Source: Panaeolus papilionaceus (lineage: Eukaryota > Basidiomycota > Agaricomycetes > Agaricales). From it: DNA of 64,000 nt. The notes under the pieces are model-generated. The model saw only the letters and a list, made by a program, of their open reading frames with translations. It had not been told where the DNA came from and did not search any database. Shown here piece after piece: positions 24,001-34,475 of this stretch. The position numbers were made by a program, and so were the translations under genes. The stretch spans positions 496,001 to 560,000 of the forward strand of contig JADNRZ010000018.1 of assembly GCA_015501605.1 (NCBI GenBank). Direction: 5' to 3'. How positions within the stretch are numbered: position 1 is the first letter of the stretch; each line of letters begins with the position of its first letter.

Positions 24001-25746
24001 CTACAACTTTCTAAATTTGCCCTGCATCCAGACGCGATACATCTTGAGCTGCCTTTTGCGATTAACGATAAGTCGTCTGTCCACCCCCAGCTGTTCTGCG
24101 GCAAAGAGAGGATGTGGCGGGCAGCCGGGCAACGGCGATAGGAGATTTGGGTGGATGACTTGAGGGAGGTCTTGTGGTTTTGAGTTTGATTGTGGTGTGG
24201 CGGATGTAGATATTGATGAAGATGAGGATGGGAGAACGTCTGTAGCCGACTCGGTAAATCGAGTGTTTGGCGACGCTTCAGCTTCGGATGGGGCTGTCGT
24301 GGTGTCGGTTATTAATGGCTCGGTAGCATGAGAGCCGCCGCTGGGATTACCATTGATTTTGCCTTTGGCGAGTTGAGGGGATGGTGGTGATAGTGATGCC
24401 AGATTCGCACCGTCAGCTGTGTCCGAGACAATGCGGGTATCTCGTGAGTTTTCATCTGCTTCGTCGTCGTCCCCTGAGGATACTGTCGTCGTCATTGTGT
24501 TGGCCTGATTGGGGTCGGTTTTAGAACCGGTAAACATCAACGATAGTTCGTCTATTTAAAAAGAAAAATAAATCTCAGTTGGCCGTCGTCAATGAGGAGT
24601 TTACAACACACCGAGTTCGAAAAAGTAAACCCTTGTTTTGTCGCCACGAATGTAAAAATTGTTGTCGAGCAGTCGTCCTCCCTTGAACCTCAACTGAGTC
24701 AGGTCATAGCGACCATAGTCTCTCATGAGTACAAGGCCCCCAGGTTTCAGCATCTAAACAATGTCAACTTCAGGACGGCAATTAAGATCGTTGAACACGA
24801 AAAAACTTGCCGTGTATATGTTGTTGATAGCGCGACACCACTCATCGGGGTGTAAGGCACTCAAAACAAATACTAGAATTACGATATCGACAGTGCCTGG
24901 TGAGATGTCTTCTGGGATACCTGCCGGCGAAGTTACATCCCACACAGAAGCTTGAATTTTGCCCATGGGCGGCGATTTATAGACTTCCTCGTTCTGGGTA
25001 TGTTTAGAAAATTTGAATTGTAATGCAATGATTTGGGTACGCTTACTTGAACAACTTTTACTGCATGGGACGCATAGTCGTATGCATGTATCCGAAGATG
25101 TGGATTCTCGTTTGCAGAAATGAGAGGAAAAACAGAGTTTCCAGCACCTGTTCAGAGACTAAGTATATCTGCTGCCTGTGCAGACTGCCTTTGAGCTTAC
25201 CGCAACCTATTTCTGCGATAGTAACAGGGCCAGCATCAGGCTTTGTAGCAGCTACAAGTTCCCGGAACTCATTGTGAAGCCTGAGGTATGAGCTCGGACG
25301 AGGACACACCATTTTAATAGAAGCTCTCGTACCATTTACGGTTGCGAAAGAAATTGCCTGCGTTCATTTTGTAGAAATTATCCCTGGATGAAGATATGAA
25401 TAGCATGTCCGTTATTTTCAGATGAAAATTTTGTACCAATGCCTTGCTGGCTTGTCATTGTATTTTTGCTTTTCTTCGGGTGACACTGGATTCAATTTCT
25501 GTCTGGATATCGATTTTTCTATCGCTTCCGCTTGATCATCTGGTGGTGGTACATGGTCCCATGCGTTTTGACTCCATACGTCTTGTTCATCTGTGAGAAA
25601 CCTTTTCACATCTATCAATTGAAGGTTTAATTGATTCGCACATGTCAGAAAACATACCTCGATCCAAAGGCTGGTTTATCCTCGTTGATATCCTGCACTG
25701 AAGAAGTGCTTTTCTTGTTAACGACTTCCGTTGCTACTGAATCCAT
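24001..25746 (-). CDS. TRM140: tRNA (cytosine-32) N3-methyltransferase, Trm140/METTL2 family
   Basis: SAM-dependent enzyme of the Trm140/METTL2/6/8 family that makes 3-methylcytidine at position 32 of tRNAs such as tRNA-Thr and tRNA-Ser. Exons are 25746-25658, 25601-25437, 25383-25333, 25280-25201, 25147-25047, 24993-24811, 24753-24612 and 24551-24001, giving 453 residues. Landmarks: [19 protein letters not shown] near the N-terminus, [23 protein letters not shown] motif I in [55 protein letters not shown] and [18 protein letters not shown]. The C-terminus carries a Ser/Thr-rich insert of about 130 residues before the conserved end, which is unusual in METTL2. The intron after exon 6 has a GC donor (GCAAGT). 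Exact tRNA specificity is unknown. Confidence 0.9.
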
Positions 25747-26214
25747 AGTCTGTGTATGGTTGTTAAAAGCTGCAGCTGTGTAAGATAAAACGAAAGTTTT
25801 GTGGTTACCGATTTGCAGGTGATCGTAAAGACGTTCAACTGATTATCACTGGCTGGGACACGGAATTAGATTGTTGTTGTTGGCAGTGATCGCGCTCGTC
25901 GTCGAAGCTTGAAACTTGCGGCCAATTCGGTGACACGTTGAAAGAAAGAAAAAATGAGGTCCCTATGAAAGTTGAAGATCTACTGGTAACTAGCAAAAAC
26001 CAGAAAAGGACATTTTGTGATAATGATAGTCATAACGCTGTTGTCCGAAATTGCTGTGATGCTATGTTACTGTATTGATGATGATGATCTAGGTGTATAC
26101 TTGTACGACTACTACATCCGTCGCGTCTACTACCACCATCCATCTTCTCCCCGTTTAGCATCCATCCATCTACCTATGTCTTTATTACAATCTATATCTC
26201 AACTTTAAACCAAC
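25747..26214. promoter_or_regulatory. Divergent promoter between TRM140 and RhoGEF-A
   Basis: 468 bp between two start codons on opposite strands. It must hold both promoters. I recognise no strong element; there is an AT-rich stretch near 26010-26100 and a short GATGATGAT run. Confidence 0.5.
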
Positions 26215-29200
26215 ATGCCGGACACTCAACCTCCTCATCTTATCATGCCTGGAGCACAACAAGCACAGAATGAAGATCATCTGGACGAACTGTATAATAC
26301 CGTTTGGAATGGCTTTGTTCAGACACCGATATCACCACCAGAATCTGGTTATTCGATAGCTTATGGAGATCCTTCTCAGGGGCATTATACTCCCGATCTT
26401 CCAGAATCAAATCCCTCATCGAGACATTCAAGTAGTGAGTACTTGTCTTTCCTATCATCCGCCCGCAGTAAACTAATTTGCTGATAATGTTTATTCAGTA
26501 AATACAAATTCAATAGCTCATTCTTCAAGTTCTCAGGTAGCCGGTCCAAGTAACTCTGGTTCTAGTCGTCGCAGACCGTTACCTCCTACTCCAGGAGGTG
26601 CCGCCGCAATAGCCGGTCCATCTTCCGTTCCTCTCGAGAAGCTACAGGGCCCACAAGCACCAACACAGCCACCTCCTCAACCACCTTCCTCGAGATTGAG
26701 CGTACCTGTTGCACCTTCGTACGCACTATTTTGTTTATCGAGTAATGGTACTGATGGCCCTTGTCCCTGTAGACCGCCCCCATCACAGTCATTGCAACGT
26801 TCCAATACCACACGGAAATCGCGCATTTTTCGACGCAATCCAGGGCCGGATGCCTCGACAGTTATCTCTCCTACCTTGCCCGATGACGGTCCCTCTACCA
26901 TCGATTGGGATGACTATCAGGGTGCTGATGTCGCGCCAGATACAGAGTTTATTGATGAAGAAGAACATCTGCCCCTTCCTGGTTATGTGCGGGCATTCCA
27001 AGAGGATCCAAATGCATCTGCCAGTCTTGCTGTCGCCCCGCAGCAAGAAGAGGAGCCTGATTACACTGCACCTCCAATAGAGCCGTTTACACCAACAGAT
27101 GTCCCACAAGAAAGGGTCCAGAATACCAAGTATCGCAGCATGGAAAGCTCAGCTCCATCGATACAACATCGCTGGGAAGTCGCCCCCGATGTCCAAACTT
27201 TCATGAGTTGTTGATTTATCCAATTCAATACACTCCTTATTGACACACATTGCCTCCAGGTACTGATTACCCTATACTACGCCCGCCATCCTCCATACAC
27301 TCCGAATATTCAGGAATTCCTTACATGACACCAGAAGATCGATCACCGACCCCCGAACCTGCGAGAACTAGCACCTCATATAGTCACAATTATGAGGACG
27401 TCTATAATATTGCCCCACAACATATACATTCCCAGAATGTCTACCAACAAAATTACACAGAACCCGATGTCGACGACTTGCACCACTATTTGGCAGACGG
27501 TGGAGACTTGGATCGACGGAATACAAATGTTATCAGGATGATTGCAGAGTTTCCGGGGGTGGATCGTGGTCCTGCTCATCTTGAGCTGCACGAGGAAGAT
27601 GCTGAGGATATGTTTGAGGATGACGAGCGGAGGTTCATCAATCTGTCGCTTCTCTCCAACTTGGCCGTCCAACTTCGCGATAAAGTACCGCGTGGTACAC
27701 ATGTCAAGGGCAGTGTTCCCTACCCACGAGCATTTACTGGAAAGGACATTGTGGTACGCCGGTTTTGCTTTGAGTCATGCCGTGTCTGAGCTTTGTTGCA
27801 GTCGACGCTCCATGCTATTATATCCAGAGAATGGCCCCGGGATCATGACACACCACTGACAGATAGGAGATTAGCTCTGCTAGCCGCCCGAAGTCTTCAG
27901 ATGCAGTTGTTCTTCTATGAAGTGGAGTGGGGATCACGAGTGCTTCACGACGGGGTCGAGGATGTGTACATGTTCTTGGACGATCCAGAAGGGAGCTCGG
28001 AAGTGCCTATCGAACGAGCAGAACTGCCTTCCGGTATCCTTACGGCCCTTACCAAGTGTTACTCCGCTGGATGCGACGAAGGGAGCCTATGTTATTCATA
28101 CACTTGTCCGAGAAGGGTACAGTTCACAATTAACCTCACTCCGTTCTCGGAAGTTGACATTGCTTTTCAATAGGGCATCAAACTGGACATCCCCGAATCA
28201 GCGCCAGAGGATCAAAGAGAAGAGTGGTCAAAGAAAGTCCCCGAAGAAGTTCTCCTCTCACTCTCAGAGAATGAAATCAACCGGCAGACGTAAGCAACCA
28301 CTGGCACCTCTAAACTTGACATTTCTCAATCATATTACTTTATTTTAGAATCATCCATAAGTTGATCAGCAAAGAGAAGCAGTACATTGATGATCTAAAT
28401 ATTGTCGAGTCTGTGTTCATCAAACCTCTGCGGCTGGCACATCCACCTATCATGACGCCGCTTGTTCTGGAAGAGTTCATCGAGGAGGTGTTTGGAAATA
28501 TCTTGGAGCTCCGAGATTGTAATCGCCGATTGCTGGACGCGTTGTATATCCGTCAGAGAGAACAGCAGCCCATCATCCAGAGTATTGGTGATATTTTGTT
28601 GGGAGCAGCTACAGATTTTAGGACGGTGTATCCGGTTTATGTTGGACATCACCCTTTGGCGGAGAAGAGGATGAAGGAAGAGCTGGAGCACAATCCAGAA
28701 TTTAGGCTTTTCATCGAAGTAAATATAAAGGTTTTAATTGAGAATCGCCGCTGACCTTTGAAACAGAAATGCTCCAGACAGCCCTCTGTCCGCGCAGATG
28801 GCGTTCCTCGACTCGACCTCAAACACTACCTCAATCGACCCTCAGAACACCTGCAGAAATACCCCGTCCTCCTCGAGGCAGTGTATCGTGAAACAGATCA
28901 CAAAAACCCAGATGGCGACTATTTGCACGAAGCTATCTCCGCTATCAAGAATCTGCAAAACGTCGCACAGCTCCTGACGTTCCAATCTGCGATGGGTAAA
29001 GGGATTACGGGTAAATGGGAGTGGAACGACTTGGTGTCCCCAGAGACGAAGGCAACTGTCACGAGAGAGGAGGCGAAGCGGCAGTCGTGAGTTGCTTTCG
29101 GACTTTTGGGCAATACAGTGTGCTTACTTCACTAGGGTTATTTTCGAGCTGATCAAGGGTGAGATGGCGTATGTCCGAGATTTGGAAAATATCGAAACGG

Positions 29201-32029
29201 TAATACCTGTTTAATTGAATTATATGTTGTTACTTTGTCTAACATATCCTAGATGTATGTCAGGCCACTCCGTAATGCGGAGCCGCCCATCGTCCCAAGT
29301 GAACGTCTGGACCAGTTCCTCATCGACGTCTTCCATAACTTCAATGAGCTTCATGCTCACCACCGTCGGCTTGTGGACAGTCTACATGAAATCCAACGAG
29401 AAGAGCATCCACGGATTAGGACGATTACACCTGCTGTGTTCGACGCGGTGTTGAATTTCCGGGAGGCATATATGGAATACATCCCGAATTACCCTATTGC
29501 TGCTTATAGGATCGATGACGAGATTGCGACTAATGAAGAGTTCAGGAAGTTTGTTAACGTGAGTTACACAGGCAGTCTTATCCTTCATATTTTTGATGGG
29601 CCTTTGATATTTCAGAATGCCATTCGACATCCAGATGCCCATCGACTAGATATGAAGAACTTTATCAACAGGCCCATCCCACGGCTGCTGAGATACGAGC
29701 TGCTCCTGAAAGAGATCTTGTCGGAAACACCACCTTACCACGACGATCGCGATGCCATTCCCCCTGTTATTGAACAGATCAAATCACTTGGAAAAGAGAC
29801 TGAGCCGGGTGTCGTCACTTCCAAGAAAAAGGTTGAACTGTGGAAGTATAATAACAATCTGGAGTTCAAGCATGGTGAATTTGTGGTACGTGTTTCTGTT
29901 TTAGCTATGACTGAAGATATTCACCGGTGTGTTATAGGACATGGATCTTCTTCACGAAAACAGGTCGCTGGAGCATACTGGCAAGTTGCTTCGCCAGCCA
30001 GATAACGACCGGACGAGTGGCTGGACAGAACTATTTGTTATGTTGTTTGATAATTATCGTATGTACTCAGTCCTTGGAAAAATTCTGGTACTGATGACTT
30101 TTTAGTGGTCATGACAAAACCAAAAGAGAAGGATGGTGTCACGAAATACCACGTTCACAGGAAGGTTGGTCCATGTGCACTCGTTCTTGTCGATTGTGCT
30201 AACGTGTTAATAGCCGATACCTTTGGACCTGCTATCAGTCGTCAACTTCTCTGACAGTCCAGTTCAACGGAGCACAAGTATCCTCCGTGCCTTCCGAGAT
30301 AGGTCGGACAGCGCAAGCATATCATCGCGCACAGCCGACAGCGACTCGCGAACCGTCTACCCTTGCGTCGTGCACCACAATGGTCGACTCGGCGGGCCAT
30401 ACATCCTATACGCTGAGAGCGCCGCTGCTCGTTCAGAATGGAAGAAAAAACTAGAAGAAGCGATCGGGTTCAGAAAGGTCGTGCAAGATGCCAACAAAGT
30501 ATTTGAAATTGAAAGTCTGAGTGTAGACACTTTTTTGGTTCCTGCTTTCGCGACCAACCCGAATGCGCCGTCGTGGAATGATGGGACGTTTACAGGCAAG
30601 GTGACATGTTCTGTACCATTTAGTGAGTTTTTGTTATCTTGTTGGTGGAGTGGCTGCTGATATTTTAAAAGCGACGCCGGATGGACGTGGTCTTGTGGCT
30701 ATTGGATGTGCGGAGGGTGTTTGGATTGGGTATCGTCATGATTCAAAATGCAAGTCTGATGAAACGACAGCGCTTGGCCCATCTAACATATTTTTGTAGC
30801 GTTACGCAGAGTACTGCACCTGAAAATGGTGACGCAGTGCTCGATGCTGGAGGACTTTGGGTTGTTCATTGTGCTGGCGGATAAAGTGCTGTTTGCTTAT
30901 CACCTGGAAGCGCTCGTGCCTACAACACCTGGAAGCATTCATGCATCTCAGACGCCGGTCAAGATTCATGGCAAGGATGTTCAATTCTTCAGTGTGGGTG
31001 TTCTACACAACAGGACGCTTGTGATTTACATGAAGAAGCGTGGTGTAAGTTCTTTTCGTTATTTTGAAAGTATGTGAAGCTGATCGTATCGTCGTAGAAC
31101 AACGATTGTCATTTCTATGCCGTTGAACCTGTTCTGGATAAGATCAACGAGCGGCCGAAAGCCAGTAATCAGAGGGGATTCATCCCTGGATCCAAGAAGA
31201 AGCCTGAGTGGTTCAGACCATTCAAGGATTTCCAATGTCCAGACGCACACGATCTCATCTTCCTCAAAGCTAAAATCGCAGTTCTTAGCGCGAAGGGCTT
31301 CCAGATCATGGACTTGACCGAGTAAGTAATAGCCGTCTCTGTATTTCTTGCTGATATTAATTTGCGCGTACAGTTATCGCAGTGTGACGATCCCTCAGAG
31401 AGACAACCCTCGTTATGCCTATCTGTCCAGGCGATGCGATCACTGTCGTCCACTTGGAATGTTCCGCGCAAGCGATGATGGCTTCTTGCTGTGTTATAAC
31501 GGTAAATACTCTGCTCCTTGTGGCTTGTTCACCTCTCACATACCCCCCAGAGTTTGGTGTATACGTCGACAAACAAGGGAACCCCAATCGAACAACAGGG
31601 ATCGTCGAATGGGAAGGAACGGCGGACAAAGTCGCCATGCATTCTCCTTATGTCCTCCTCTTCGACCCACGCTTCATCGAAGTTCGTCACGTCGAAACAG
31701 GTCGTCTGATTCAAATCATTCCCGGAAGTGATATTCGGTGTGTATGGGACGGGCGATCTGTCGATCCCAGCTCCACATTTGCGCCACCTGAAGGGAACGA
31801 AGAGAACATGATCCAAGAACCGCGTGTGCACGCCGTCATGAACGTTTCCGACACACCAACACAACCAGGCGGGCGCCCCATGCGTGGAATTGTGCAGCAT
31901 GTGTTCGAGCTATACCCTACTATACCACTTTACCTCCCCGGTGCGTTGTCCTCCCCTTCGAATGCGCCATTCTACCCCGTTTCGTTTTCCCCGCCCAGAT
32001 CGCCGCCTTTGAGGGCAGGACATTTGTAG
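26215..32029 (+). CDS. Rho1 guanine-nucleotide exchange factor A (Rom2-like: DEP, two DH-like modules, PH, CNH)
   Basis: Predicted activator of Rho1 in cell-wall integrity and polarity. Exons: 26215-26434, 26499-26718, 26773-27206, 27260-27753, 27802-28116, 28174-28289, 28349-28718, 28767-29086, 29136-29199, 29253-29558, 29616-29885, 29938-30058, 30106-30164, 30214-30622, 30672-30749, 30800-31044, 31098-31321, 31374-31501 and 31551-32029 (1623 residues). Order: disordered N-terminus with RRRPLPPTPG; DEP at about 415-525; first DH-like module about 600-825; second DH about 831-1040 (VIFELIKGEMAYVRDLENIE, NFINRPIPRLLRYELLLKEI); PH about 1043-1235 (PYILYAESAAARSEWKKKLE); CNH about 1240-1565 (EGVWIGYRHDSKSLRRVLHL). 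The intron at 30750 has a GC donor where copy B has GT. Paralogue of the gene at 34476-40483. Confidence 0.9.
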
Positions 32030-32288
32030 ATCTACATTGTAATTTCTCGTGATTTATTTTTCTCAATCTGTTTTTAAGATAAAGTTGTGTTCCAATTACT
32101 ATACTCTCTTGGTTTTCTGTTTACATAGGTGTTAGTTGTATTCAAGGATGTAAGGACGATTCTATTTTCCAAAATGAGTGAGAAAGAGAGTAAGTGGGTA
32201 ATTCGATACACCAAGATGGGTAAGTGATATACAGGGTAGTTCTGTTCCTAGATAGATGAATAGATAGTAACTTGAACCGAGTTACTGA

Positions 32289-33644
32289 TTATGGTGGGGC
32301 TCCTCGCCCACGTCCTCGGGCTCTGGCTCGGACCGCTATGGAGTTGTTTGGGTTTACAACTTTGGGACCTCGTCCGCCACGAATATTGGCTGCTGCTGCA
32401 CCACGTCCACGCAATGGGATGACCCCAGGGTGTTGGGTGTTATCAACTTCCATTTGTTGGTGATATTCACCTCCTTCCTGCGCACCTCCCCGTCCACCTC
32501 GCCCACCACCACCCCTTCCACGCCCTCCCCTGGATATACCTCGTCCACGTGGCCCACCAATGAATCCTCGTTTTCCGCCTCTTCCAAACCGCACAGAGTC
32601 AGGTACAAGAGAGAGAGATTCGATAGCGTTAGTGATTCCCGAGATCCCAGCTTCGTCCATAGCTCCGCCACTGCTTTGTCGCTGATGAGGACCTCCTCCA
32701 CGTATAGTAATCTTGGAAGATACGGAAGAGTGTGGTGAGGAGCCGCTGTTGAATCGGATTGGACGGATGCGAGGTGTGGATTGGTCGATGGCTTCTTCCT
32801 CTTCCTCTTCCTCGTCTTCTTGGATGGGGTGATCTTCGTCGTCCTCTTCCTCTTGTTCTTCTGCGTCGTCACTGTCTTCGTCTTCATCCATACCATCTTT
32901 CCATCTTACTTCATTTGAGCTGGGATTCGCAGCAGATGCAGCAGTTGTGTCTCTAGGCTTCCAAGGTCCTCTGACGAGACTTGCGCCTTCACCCCATCTT
33001 CGAAGGAGGCCGCCTACACCTTTGTTCGTTACGGCAAAGAAGTACTGTTTTGGGTAGCTGTGTACTTGGATTAGATGTAGACGTCTGGCTTTGGGGGTCT
33101 GAAATTTGCGACCACATGTGGGAGCAGCTATATGACATTCAAACTGGAGCAAAGTGGCACCTCTCAGTTGATGATCGGGCAGGGTTAGTGGATTGCTTAC
33201 AATCTTTTCTCCCCGTTCTTTCAAGATAGCAGCTAGTGGATCATGGCATTCTGTTTGATGCTTTTTGTAGAATTATTATAAAAGCCGATAGAAATGGGAG
33301 AAAAATAGACTCACCAGTTCCAAGAGCCTGGCTTCTGGGAATACACACCTACAATTATCAATCGCGCACACATGGGCATGATGAGAAGCATAATGCCTCT
33401 CTAGTTCATTGGTATCAGCAATAGGTGTCGGATGGTGGTGACAGGTTGGTGGAAGATTGCACAAGAGAGGGTGGATACCAGAAGAAGTGGTTGTTGCTGT
33501 GTCCTGCTCTGATGCATTGAATGGGATAATGCGTATTGCTTTGGACGGTGGGTTGTGCGTTGGTTGTGCACCGTCTACCTGTATCGAAGTATTAGCATCT
33601 GTAGATGCAGAGGATGTCCTTGGGCGCTTGTTTGTAGATGCCAT
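32289..33644 (-). CDS. C2H2 zinc-finger protein, ZNF511-like, with RGG-rich tail
   Basis: Exons are 33644-33315, 33260-33201 and 33143-32289, giving 414 residues. The zinc-finger block spans about residues 45-160. It includes CAIDNCRCVFPEARLLELHQ followed by TECHDPLAAILKERGEKI, then CHIAAPTCGRKFQTPKARRL ending in a conserved VHSYPKQYFF. This arrangement is that of the ZNF511 family, whose molecular role is poorly known. Downstream are a long acidic stretch (Asp/Glu runs) and a C-terminal Arg-Gly-Gly region (GRGISRGGRGRGGGGRGGRG), which suggests RNA binding or arginine methylation. The second intron (57 nt) is stop-free and in frame. The gene sits between the two inverted RhoGEF paralogues, tail-to-tail with copy A (259 bp apart). 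Confidence 0.82.
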
Positions 33645-33795
33645 ATCGGAGAGCGGATGAGTATCAAGAACAGATCAACGTGTAATAATACAATGGCTCA
33701 ATCTCATCAAAGGGCCAGGCACTGATTACCTCATGACATCATCACGCTGCTTAGGGCTTGCTGCTCATTGCTTATCACAACATTTGTTAAATATG

Positions 33796-33906
33796 TGCCC
33801 CATGGCTGAGTTGGTTACAGCGTCCGACTGTTAAAATAAGTATTGAGGCTCGAACTCATGCTTACGTAATATCGGAAGGTCGTGAGTTCGAGCCTCACTG
33901 GGGCAG
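33796..33906 (+). tRNA. tRNA-Asn (anticodon GTT) with a 37-nt intron
   Basis: Acceptor stem TGCCCCA pairs with TGGGGCA, with discriminator G at 33906. D arm GCTG/CAGC, anticodon stem TCCGA/TCGGA, anticodon GTT at 33830-33832, variable loop AGGTC, and T arm GTGAG-TTCGAGC-CTCAC all pair correctly. The intron is at the canonical position after base 37 (33834-33870), leaving a 74-nt mature RNA; CCA is not encoded. Internal promoters: A box TGGCTGAGTTGG at 33803 and B box GTTCGAGCC within the T arm. The intron contains a perfect 15-nt reverse complement of the T arm (see findings). Confidence 0.95.
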
Positions 33907-33909
33907 TAA

Positions 33910-33914
33910 TTTTT
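33910..33914 (+). terminator. RNA polymerase III T-run terminator
   Basis: Five T residues begin four bases after the tRNA discriminator base, the usual pol III stop signal. Confidence 0.8.
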
Positions 33915-34475
33915 ATATCTATTTCATTGATTTTATATCGAGTGTAAATTCGAAGAGAGGAGGACAAGATGACGGAGAAAATACAGATAATCAATAGAGT
34001 TGATCATTTCAACTGTGTTTTTGCATCAATTTGATCAGATCATTGGAGGCGGAAGCTTACTTGATTAACGTGAATGTTCTTTTACACCTCGAGTGACAAA
34101 GGACTCGAGTGGATGGGCGTCACTGACTATCTATATTTCTTTAGATGTGGAAGTTTTCTTTCTCAACGCACTTAAGAACATTAGGGGAGAGAGCTGCTTT
34201 TCATTGATCCATGGAAAGGAGACTCGGCCACCTGAATTCTCTTGAGGAATCTCACATCTCAATTGGTAGTGGTAATAGTATAGGATGCATGAACAAACAA
34301 ACCAGGAAAAAGTGTCGAGCATAGTTTTTAATGGACCAACATGCATAGAAGATTGAGAGAGAACACACAAAGCAACGAATCAGTAGCAGGTAAAAGGTAA
34401 CCCTAGACGGAAAGAAATAGGTAACATGAAAGCCAAATAATTAAATTGTCCAAGTTTGTAACATCATCACCGACA
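33915..34475. other. Intergenic region between tRNA-Asn and RhoGEF-B 3' end
   Basis: Non-coding, AT-rich; expected to hold the RhoGEF-B 3' untranslated region. A short repeat of CTCGAGTG appears near 34090 and again near 34105. I see no gene. Confidence 0.5.
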
